DNA from: Parus major
Taxonomy: Eukaryota; Chordata; Aves; Passeriformes; Paridae
Reading direction: 5' to 3'
NCBI RefSeq assembly: GCF_001522545.3
Contig: NC_031774.1
Coordinates: forward strand, 17,794,296 to 17,858,295
DNA length: 64,000 bases
Under the pieces are notes generated by a model. That model made no database searches. It saw only the letters and a list, made by a program, of their open reading frames with translations, and was not told the origin of the DNA. Every line of letters begins with the position of its first letter. Positions within the stretch are counted from its first letter, which is position 1. Shown piece by piece: positions 54,201 to 64,000 of this stretch. The position numbers and the translations under genes were made by a program.

Positions 54201-57200
54201 CTGAGAGATTTTCCAATGGTCTGGAGCAAGGAGGAGGTGGCAGGGGAATGATCTCTCCATATATGTGATCTATCATGCTGCCTATGCAGCAAAGTAGCTG
54301 GGCAGAGAAGGAGAAACAGGTAGGAGTTAGAAGGCAGGAAAACTTGCTTTTTGACAGACAGGCTGACAGAAGACTTGCCTTTCTAAGTGTCAAGAATTCC
54401 AGTGTTATGGAAATTGTCGCCTGAAGGTAGCTTGAAGGAGGGCATGCCTTGTGCTGGTAGTCTTAATACATCCTGGCTATTCAAGAAATAATATTCTTAA
54501 GGGTCTGAGGGGAGACTAGGCTGCTTTTTGACCTTCCTCTGCTTGGCTTTGATTTCAGACTTTCCCCTCCTTGTTTGTATAACATAGGAGCAAACTTTGA
54601 TAACTTCAATTGCTGGCCTGGAGCTCAGACAACTGACGAAAAAGGTCAGGAAAGGAAGTACAGTGCTGCTGCTTTCCCCTGGCTGCTGACCACTCCTTCT
54701 CCTTATCACTGAGGCCATTGGCAGCTCAGATTGCCCTTGCTCTTGTAACAGAGATTGCTGGGTAGGAGAAGAATTGCAAAAATTAGCAGCAAAAAGCAGA
54801 CAAGACCTCAGGAGCAATTTGTAGGAGCATGTTTTAAAGCTCAGGCCAGATTAAGGGGTGAGCACAGCCTGCATAAGAAACCTTCTCTGCAAAAGGCTTC
54901 ACACACTGTGCCAATATGCATCCCTGTGCTCCCCTCACCACTTCCAGACTGCAGTCTGTGACTGGTGGCCTTGGATCCTGCTCACTTGAAGCTCCATCAC
55001 CAACCTCATCCATGGCAGTGACTGAGAAGAGCTGGAGGGGAGGAAGAGGAGCAGAATGGTGGTGTGGGTACCAGTCATCATCTGTGGAAAGATACCCCAC
55101 TGGGTATCCTAGGACCCATCTGAAACCCCTGTGTGGCAGCTGAGGGCTGTGTGGGACTTGATCTAGTTCACCCAGAGATCATGGAAATTAAAGCCACTTC
55201 ATTACAGCAGCACACACTGACAGGTACTGCTAGTGCCTGAACTCAGCCCATATGCCTTGCCTATGTCAGTGGCTTGCATGTAGTGGTATTTTTTCCTCTT
55301 GTGAGTAGCAATATTTACAGATGATCACTCAGTGGGGGTTCACAGAGTCGTTCAGGTCCTTGCGTCTTTATCGCGTTTTTCAGAGTGCAATTAACAAAAA
55401 TTAATCTAATTACTTTTGTGTGTGCAAATGCCAAAATGCCAAAAAGACCTGGCTTTTTGCAGTCAAACCAAAGGGATAAAATGCTCATTGGTTCACAGTA
55501 CACTCCTATCCCTTTTCTTTGTGTTAAAACCTAAGCTGAATTACCCAGACTCCTTCAATTTGCAGAACCAGGCCTGGAATATCCAAAGTCTGGGCTTTCC
55601 TCTGAATTTTGCCATACCAGTTTCTGAGAAAGGTTATCAGAAAACAGAATGCAAACTGGAATGCAGGAGAGGAGAGGAATTCACTGCCTGCCTGTTTTTA
55701 AACAGGAGTCCACCTGCTGAAAAGGTCTAGTACAGTTCAGAAGGATTCTTATTGTGTCACGGTGATTTTCCTATCTCTACTTCAAACCACGCTCTGTGGT
55801 CTTTTTCAGAGAAGGGAGAATGTCCTACTCTGCTCCACAGAAGCTACTTATAGCAATGTTCATGGTGCTGGAGAGCTGTCAGCTTTGCTAAGTGGTGAGG
55901 CAGGGGGGAAGCAGAGACTTGAGATAAGAATAGTAAGTGAAATCTAAAATTTGACAGGCCTGTCAAGGAGGAAATTACAGCTTGGAGGAGGAAAAGTGGT
56001 TGTGTTTTGAATTTTCTGTAGTAAATATAAAGTCTGGGGGTTTTGGCGGTGAGGAGGCAGTTCCACCAGGAATGTGTAAAGCTTTGTTTTGGACATGCCT
56101 GCCACAGCTGTTTTTCATTATAAGAGAGCATGAGGAGGACTTGGTGACAAGGAAACCTTGTTTACTACGGTAGAGCTTGTGTAGAAGATGCAGGAAGACA
56201 GGCAGAGATAAGTGTGGAGGGAGACTGGAGGACACTGGAAATCTCTTGAGTCCAGGTGCCACCTGAATGAGTTTGGCATAAGGTTATCCTTTCTTCCCCA
56301 TCTCCACTGAAATAACAAGTTGCTGACCTCACCTGGCAGCAACTGCAGTGCAGTTCCTGGCTGTGCCAGGGGCAGGGCACTTGTTTTTCATGGGCTGTGT
56401 TTAAGAATTTGATACTTGCTTTTTAAATTTTTTTCTAAATTCTGCTCTCAGGCCAGCTTGAACTTGTACTGTGGAAGAAGTGCTAGTATTTATGGCTGCT
56501 CTGCTGGGTTTCAGTCAAGATTTCTGCCAGAGGGAATGGAGGGTAAAAGGGGAGGTGAGGGATGGGCAGGAGAGCTCTACAAGTCCAATCTAGAAATGTG
56601 CCAGCACACAGGCACGCACCATCACCTGCTGTTCACAGGAGGCAGAGGTGTGAGATAAGGCATCCAGGGCCAGGCAACAGGCTGCAGTCAAAGCATGAGC
56701 AGTGCAGCCACATCTCAGCCCTTCCTGCTGGACTCTGCAGTGCTCTGGATAAGCTGTCCTACTCATTCCCTACTCCTCCATGTGGAGCATCAGCTTTTTT
56801 CTCTGCAGGATGTGTTCATATAAGCTGGATGGAATTTGCAATGAAAACAGGAGAGGTACACCTTCAACCTTTTCTGCCTCCCCAGAGTATGAGGAGGTTT
56901 GGTCCTGTACCAGTAATACCTGTGATGAGTTTGGTGAAGGGAGGGACTGGGCACCAGAAATGACAGTACTGCTGTCACAGGATGTTCTGGTCTCACTTTT
57001 GAGGAAAGCTCTCAGTGTGTTGTCCTAGTATTGGAACAGAGCTGTCCATCATGACTGACACTGGGATATTCTCTAACTGTGCTGTGTATTTCCTCCTGGA
57101 TGGGACCTCTTGGATGAGCTCCTGTGCAGCTGCTCCACTGGATTTCAGTAGGGACCCACATGTGAGCCATCCTCACCTTGGCAGGCCTGGGCTGCTTAGG

Positions 57201-58562
57201 CTGTTGGAAGGACCTTCCCCAGGAGAACAGGGGACCCTTCCCTGTGCCCAGGTTAGTAGGGTGGGGTCAGCTATCCTGATGATATGAATGCAAAGCAGCT
57301 GTGCTCACATTTCTCAGGTCACATTTCCCCCAGGACCAATCTGTCCATACTTAGCGCACTCAGATGTTTAAGGTATCCCTTTATTTTGATGCTTCTCTGA
57401 CTGCCAGTCTAATTGAAATACCTGTTCTCAAGAAGAGAATGCTGAAGCACTTCTGAATATTGCTTGTTCAGCTCTTAGCTAGTGGTTTGTAAGAGATTTA
57501 GCTTGTAGCTTCTTGGGCAGGTGTTTGAATGAATCTGCTCTCCTATGGATCAGCTGGAGCCTTCAGTGCCTAATAAGAGAGAAGATCTGATTTGAAAAGT
57601 TACCTAGACATGGGAGTCCAGTAAAGGGTCTTGACCAGTAGAGATTCTCTGGTGTCTTAGAAGAGTTTAGGTCCTTCTCTTTATGGGTATAATAGGCACC
57701 CTATTTCTATGAACTTGTGCAAATTTGGTATCTTTGAGCCCTCACTTCTGTCAAGACTGACAAAGAGTTTTAAAATATTTGAAGAGGAAAAGAAAATTCT
57801 GGGTAGCAGACAGGCACAAGTAGATCCCTGTCAAGTAAATGGAACATACAGTTCTGTTTCTGAGCACTTATGGCTGTTTAAGAGGGTCATGATGTTCCTA
57901 GGATTGTTTGTATAAGACATCAGGATGTTTCACTTCTCCTAACTGTCCTCCTGTTTAGACAGAAGGGGTGAGTGACTTTTGCCAGTTCTTGAAGTGACAC
58001 TCTTAGCAGTGATAATATCCCAGGATACAGGGATAAAATATTGTTGATGAGCTTGGTCTTTGAATACAAAGCTGTTTGCTCCCACCTCTTCCAGACTGGA
58101 TTGTGCTATGATTTCTAAGCTCTGCCAAAGTCCTTTTGGCTACTTTCTTATTGTTACACAGCAAATAAAGGAGAGTTCCTAGTGCAGACAGCAGGGAAAT
58201 CAGGTCAGAGCCAAAAGCTGTTCTGCTCCCTGTGGACATGCTGGTGTGATAATGGGGAGCAGCGTAGCCAATGGTTAAGCCTGGACAGTGCCTGATGACC
58301 ACCTCTCCTACCAGAGGTCTGGTGTTGGATCCTTACAGTGCTATCACAGTGCCAAGAGCCTGGGTCAGGGGAGCCATGGAGCCAAAGTAAATGTTTTAGC
58401 AAAGGCTGATGAGCACAGACTGCCTCTGAACATCACTCAGAAATTTGAGCATTAAGACCTTTAGCTTTTTTCATTTCTGCCGTAACAAAAACGTCTGCTC
58501 AGGTGACCTCTCTCTTTCCCCCATTCCTTCCTCTTTCAACCTTTCTCTTTTTTTCCCCCTAG

Positions 58563-58608
58563 GTCCCAAATCACTATTATTAATCACTTAAAAGAGCTAA
58601 AAATAAAG
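58563..58608 (+). other. Exon-like 46-bp segment of unknown gene
   Basis: A long pyrimidine tract (58508-58560, C/T-rich) ends CCCCCTAG at 58562 and is followed 46 bp later by the donor AAAG|GTGAGA. One frame is open and reads SQITIINHLKELKIK; the other two frames have stops. The splice signals are strong, but no partner exon or homologue was recognised, so it may be a non-coding RNA exon, a UTR exon or a chance pseudo-exon. Confidence 0.3.
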
Positions 58609-61600
58609 GTGAGAAATGGGAACAAGTATTCTACTTTGCACATTCAGATTCACTTTGGGCTGGAGCATGAGGTAAGCAATGGGCTTTGTGTCCTTGCTCT
58701 TGCAAAGAGCGCAGAGATGTGCCAGCCACGGTGGCAGAGGAGAAGAAGGTGGTGATAAAGCACTGCTCAGCTGAGCCTGGATGTTGCTTCTCTAGATCTC
58801 TCTTCCTTTTGGCTCCCCAGTCTGCAATACTTGCAAAGAGTAGGTCTGGTCTCTGCTTCCCAGTCAGCTGAAATGACACAGGATGTGGCTTCTCGTTTCT
58901 GCCTCTCTAGTCCTCTGGGAACAAAACCTTCATGTTCTAAATACAGGCACTTCAGAGAGGAGGCACGGGCAGATTTCCCCATGTTTGCCCCTCTGTTTTC
59001 CCCCTTTGACCAAGCAGCACTAAGCTGGGTTCTTTCACAGCTTCTTGCTTAACTGCCACAGATTAACCCATCACTTGCCTTCATTTCAAATTATTCACAG
59101 AATAAGATATACTTTTTAGTTCAAACCCCAGGAGTCCTCATATTTTATAGTAAGTAGGCACATGGTCATATTTCAGCCTGCAGTTTTCAGAGGTCTGGAA
59201 ATAAACGTTTGGCTTTTCTCAATGCCAAGCTGCTTAATAACCTGTTACAGCCTACACCTACTAATGCTCTCAGACACAAAGTTGTTGCCCCTTTATAGAT
59301 GCTTTTTTCCCTGGCATGTGTTCTTGAGGCTGATTTTTTTTTTTCCCAGTCTTGGCAGATAAAGTGCAAGACCTTTTTTTGCAAGTAGTCACTTTAAACT
59401 TTCCACTTTGGCTTGTAATTGCCTAATTGCTAAGAATCCTATTTCCTGTTGTGTTTTCTCCTTATTGCCATTTGGTTTTGGGTACTTCCTGAGTTACGGC
59501 GTCTTCTCACAATAGCAGCAGATGTCAGCATGGCTTTTCTGGTGGCATAGACTGTATGGAGCAAAACAGCATTGTCCACTGTGCCCATTCCTATGAGCTG
59601 GCAGTGCATCATGAAATTCCCTTAGTGCATAAAAGGTAAAGACAGGCTGGTTTTCATGTGAGGAGCTGATGGAACCTGTGTGTACCTGTTATGTAGTGGG
59701 CTTTACTGGTAGAATTGAGTGCGTTTCAGAGATTGCAGCAGGATTAATTCCCCATCCTTTTATAGGTGGGAAAACCAAAGCACGGGTAAAAGTCATTCAG
59801 CAGATCAGGTGCTGAACTGAGAATACAACCAGAATCTAAGTCTCCAGCCACTCAGACCTGTGACTTCTCCTCTCCCTGAGTGGAGAGGCTTTATGCACAA
59901 GCATGATTAAAAATGCCAAAAATCTATGCCTTGACTAGGTTATTTCATAGCAACTAATGTTGACGTTTGTTGATTTGTTTTCCCAGGGCTCACACAGCAA
60001 ATGGGGAAAAAATAGGATTGGAATTTTTGCTGTGATTTGATGCCTGTACTAGAGCTGTTTCCCAAGGACATGGAGGGTAGGTTATTCTTTTCCTCTTTAC
60101 AGCAACTAGTATTGTTCTCACCTCTCCTCTGAGTCCTCCTTCTGAGGGTTGGTGTGGTTCCTGTCTCCAGCCAGTGACCCCACATAACAGTTAACTGATG
60201 CAGTTTTTACAATGAATACCCTGTAACTCTGTAATATTTTCATCCAGACCATATTTTTCCTGATTTGTTTTTGCCAAGGTCACATGAAACACCATTAGAG
60301 TCCTCGGCAGATTTCACTGTATTGGCTTTTTGTGCTTGCCTCGTCTCTCTACAAGGTCTTTGTCACAGAAAGAAACACATTTCATTGGATCTGTTTGTGA
60401 CACATGTGGGTGGGATTTTAGCTATCTCTGAGATACTGAGTAGATGCTCCTACACGGTTTGTTAGATTTTTTTTCTGTCAAAGGTGAAGAATAACGAAGC
60501 AATCCATAATTTTGACTCCTCCCTTCCCCCCTTTTCTAAAATGGTCATTGTCTTTACAATTCCTCTGGAAGCATCCTGGTCCTGTACAAGCTGTTAGATA
60601 CCACTTCTGATGGCTCTGAGGGTTCTTCTAAATTCCTCTGGATTCATTTCATCCAACTAAAAGATATGTAGCTTATCTATTTTGTTATTTATGAATTCTA
60701 ACCTGAGGTTAAATAGTACTGATATTACTGGTAGCAATTTTGTTGACTGCCTGATCTGTAGTGGTTTTTTAATAGACAATGAAGCAAAAAAAAAAATCAT
60801 TAAACACTTCCTTGCTTAGTGATGATAAGAGTTTCCAATGCCTCTTCATAGATCTGTTTATCTATTGTTTTCCTTTCACTAATATTGTACAAATGCAATC
60901 TTTAACATGTTTTTTTTCCTCTGTTAGTTGTATGTTACCTTCTGCCATGGCCTTTCTGATTTTCATCTCTGTACATCAGTACCATCATTGCTTGTAATTT
61001 TTATCTCTTCTTCCAGAATCTACATGCTTCCTCTCTGTGGAGGTGGTGGCTGAAGAACCATAAGATTTAGTCTCTTTCTCCATGCCATTTCTGCATTAGG
61101 ACAATTTGTGAGTTAGTTGTGCTTTGTTTAAGGACTGGAGGCTCCTATGAACTGTTTTCCTCACAGGACACAAATTCTTTCGTTTTTATTCTTTCTTTCC
61201 ATTTAATTCCATGTTCAACAACTCATTTTGCTCTTCTCACTTTTTCTTAAGACTCTAGTCTTTATGGTTGGCTTCTTCTCTACCAATTTCCTTCCTTACT
61301 TTTCAGCTTCACTGCATTTCACTACTGTCAGCATCAAGTACTCCTCTGAGTTATTTCAGAGGTTTTGCATTTACAGTATTTCTTCTTCTATATGGCTTAA
61401 CAACCTGTGGAGCAGTCTGTGCTCTTGTCTCAGCTCATTCCTTGCTCCCCCTGATTACTACAGGTAACCACTGTCATGTTTCAGTTTGGTTAAAGTTTCA
61501 TAATTTGGTTTCTAAATTGTTTTCTTATGGCCTGAATTTACCCCAACTATCTTTGCCCTCTCTGTCAGATCTTATTCCAATTTACCAGCCACACTGACGA

Positions 61601-62225
61601 GTTAAAATGCTTGTTTTACAAAATCCCTCAGGGAAGAGAGCAGCAAAGAAAACTCAAAGGAAACCAGTGGATGTGTGTGTGATGGAGGGTTGTGAAAATC
61701 AGTATAGCAAAGTTAACTTCAAGGCTATCCTGTTTCTGAGGTGAAGTCAGTAAGCTGAAGATAGAGCTGATAGAAGTTTTGAGTAAAGACCCCATTTTGC
61801 TCTTGAGTGCAGAGGATGAAGACATTAACTCAGTCACATCCTCCTTGTCAGCAGAGTGCTCTGCTGCATTGGCTGAAACAACTGTTTTCATCCCATAGAA
61901 GTCCAACAAGTAATGAAACTTTAATCCTTCTGTTTCCTAAGCAGAACATCATGTGTTCTTTATTTTAATTGGATTGAGGCCATGCTGATACTTCATTAGT
62001 ACAACTATGAGCCTTACATAAATTATTGTGCACAAGTTCTGATCTCCTGGATGGTGTTTCATCTTCATGTTCCTGTTCCTGTGTGCTTGCTGTATTATTC
62101 TGTCAAAAATCTTGTCTAATATGTATTTGTGTTATGCAGATATTGTATTTTTGACATGTACTTTTGTTATCGGATGAAGATGAGTGGAGGAAAACTGTTA
62201 GGTCCAGAATATGCCCAGTATCTGA

Positions 62226-62336
62226 TCATAGAATTATGGGTGTTGAAAGGGATCTTTAAAAGATCATGAAGGCAAATGCCCTTGCATTGAGCAGGGGCAT
62301 CTTCACCTACATCAGGTTGCTCCAAGCCCTAGAAGG
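62226..62336 (-). mobile_element. CR1 LINE 3' terminus
   Basis: The + strand begins ATCATAGAATTATGGGTGTT and shows GAAAGGGATCTTTAAAAGAT, GAGCAGGGGCATCTTCACCT and ACATCAGGTTGCTCC. This is the reverse complement of the extreme CR1 3' end, about 110 bp, diverged. Confidence 0.82.
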
Positions 62337-63440
62337 ATGTTCCATGATCTTCCCATGCCCAGAGGTGAGGCTGACAGGTCAGTAGTTCACAAGATCTCCC
62401 TTTCTACTAAGATGTCTGCAATGTTTCCCTATTTTACCTGGGACTTGATTGCCATGACTTTAATAATATCTTGGGAGTGGCTTGACAAGCACATCAGCCA
62501 AATCCCTCAGGACTCTTGGATTCATCTTTTCAGGTCCCACAGATTTAAGTATGTTTCAGCTGGTTCCTCAGGTGGTCTCAAACCTGATCTTTTACAGTGA
62601 GAAGGACTTTGCTCCCTCAGTCCCTGTCTTGCCCCACTCAAGAGCTGTGGGAAGAGTGTTGAGGCAAAAACTTGAGCACCTTGTCTGTTGTTCCACAGTT
62701 TGCTGGTCATGCTAGTCAGAACTAGTACATTTTTTGGACATTCTTATCTGGCAGATATACCTGTAGAAGCCCTTAGTATTCTTTACATCCCTTGTCAAGT
62801 TCAGGTCCAGCCATACCATGGCCTTCCTGACCCCATCTCTACTCATACAAGCAATATCACTATATTCTTCCCAGGATACCTCTCCCTTTCCACTGACTGT
62901 GTATCTCCTTCTTGCACTTTTACCACCCGTCTTGACTCATCCACAGTGGTCTCTTGCCATCCTTTCCTGGTTTCTTATGTCTGGGGATTGAGAATTCTTG
63001 TGCTCTGTGGAAGGATCCTTTGAGATTTGCCAGCTCTGCTCTGCTCCCTTGTCCCCAAGGGCAGTTTCCAGGGGGTCTTATTGAATTGAAGTTAGGAAGC
63101 AAAACTTAGGAATTTTGCTTTCCTAAAATTCAGTGGCCTGGCTTTACTCTGCCTGATCCATATTCCTCAGGACTATGAACTCCACCAACACAGGATCACT
63201 GCAGGCCAGGCTGACTCCAGTCTTGATGTCACCAATTAGTTCACTTGTGCTGTTGAAAACAGGTCTGGTATCACATCTCCTTTGGCAGGGATGTCTATTA
63301 CCTGGCTTGCCTGGCTTAAGAATTTACCCTCTGTGCATTCCAAGAATTTCCTGGAGCACCCACAGCTTGCTCTGCTACTTTTCCAGCAGATACCATTGGT
63401 TGAAGTTGCCCAGCAGGATGATAGCTCTGATCATGACTTT
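62337..63440 (-). mobile_element. CR1-type LINE ORF2 remnant (endonuclease to reverse transcriptase), broken
   Basis: Read on the minus strand, the segment follows the avian CR1 ORF2 order. Near 63431-63383 it encodes an LLGNFNQW-like sequence, matching the GDFNHP segment of the endonuclease. Near 62990-62920 there is a KKPGKDGKRPLWM sequence, matching the conserved Lys/Arg-rich linker ending in WM. Near 62388-62359 it gives NY*PVSLTS, the reverse-transcriptase NYRPVSLTS motif with a stop in place of Arg. Frameshifts and stops throughout make it dead. It adjoins the CR1 3' terminus on its left but lacks the intervening rest of the reverse transcriptase. Confidence 0.8.
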
Positions 63441-64000
63441 AAGCTTCTCTTCCAAATGCCATAGGTTTGTAAGGTGCAAACTATGTGAAGTACTGAACAG
63501 ATGCAGAAAATCCAGCCCCAAAACCAGTTTGTAAGAACTGATGCTTAGAGGGTAGAGAAGGTCACAGAAATAGTGGTGTTGTGTTTGCTTATCACTGTGC
63601 ACACAGTTCAGTCTGTTCTCTTCCCCCATGCTGTTCACAACAGAAATTCAACAGCCACCTGCTGGAACATGAAAGTTTGAAACTCAAATTAACTCTGAAA
63701 TGAGAACAGGTTTTGTAGTACTGTATGAACAAGAGTTTGTTAATTTCATAATCAATCTTGGACTGTCTGTAAAAGAAAATGAACATTCTTTAGTGTTGAC
63801 AGGCCAATAGGAGCTCAGGGTTTTTGTCACTAACTTACCTTGAACTATAAGTCCTCAAGGAGTAGCAGCAATCCTTATTATAGCTGGATACTGCCCATTG
63901 CAGTGAGTTCCTTATCACTGACAGGAGTTCTCTCAAGCTGCTGACACAGCTCTGATTTCGTCCAATGTGCTTTTCCCAACAGGGATGTGTGAGAGAAAAA

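Larger units (their letters stand above)
34447..64000. other. Intergenic region, right flank
   Basis: No CpG island and no convincing multi-exon gene are visible in about 29.5 kb. Content that can be named is three CR1 loci (36.9, 49.5 and 62.2-63.4 kb), an LTR fragment at 38.2 kb, a weak retroelement remnant at 40.7 kb, a homeodomain-site cluster at 45.7 kb, microsatellites and one exon-like segment at 58.6 kb. In human, KMT5B follows C11orf24 in the same orientation after a similar gap; none of its exons was recognised here. Confidence 0.55.

Overview
The window looks like nuclear DNA from a bird. The signs are: a spliced vertebrate gene with long introns, one CpG-island promoter in an otherwise moderately AT-rich background, several 5'-truncated CR1-type LINEs, and a fragment resembling a common avian endogenous-retrovirus LTR. 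Nothing is bacterial: there are no operons, no Shine-Dalgarno-led genes and no CRISPR. I cannot name the species.

Layout. Positions 1 to about 13.2 kb are intergenic DNA with no supported exon; they hold a possible hAT-type miniature element, a poly-T tract and a CR1 fragment. A CpG island at about 13.2-14.1 kb holds GC boxes, a CCAAT box and a probable non-coding first exon with a good splice donor at 13860/13861. A 16-kb first intron (13861-30125) follows, with another CR1 copy, an AT-rich patch and small duplications. The coding exons of the only gene I can support lie at 30208-30364, 31387-31503 and 32658-33793 on the + strand, with a poly(A) signal at 34422. From about 34.4 kb to the end I see intergenic DNA with scattered CR1 copies, the LTR fragment, a homeodomain-site cluster, one isolated exon-like segment (58563-58608) and a mosaic CR1 at the right edge.

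The gene is the avian counterpart of human C11orf24, a type I Golgi/plasma-membrane protein. Its start (MWTA) and its transmembrane/cytosolic end are nearly the same as the human protein as I recall it. Joined across the exons it gives 469 residues: signal peptide, a six-cysteine MANSC-like module, a long Ser/Thr-rich mucin-like stalk, one membrane helix and a 27-residue tail with tyrosine motifs. The cysteine module is the most interesting point: I do not recall it in the human protein, and it links C11orf24 to the MANSC1 family.

In human, LRP5 lies divergently upstream and KMT5B lies downstream. That order would fit the gene-poor flanks here, but no exon of either gene was recognised, so this is inference only.
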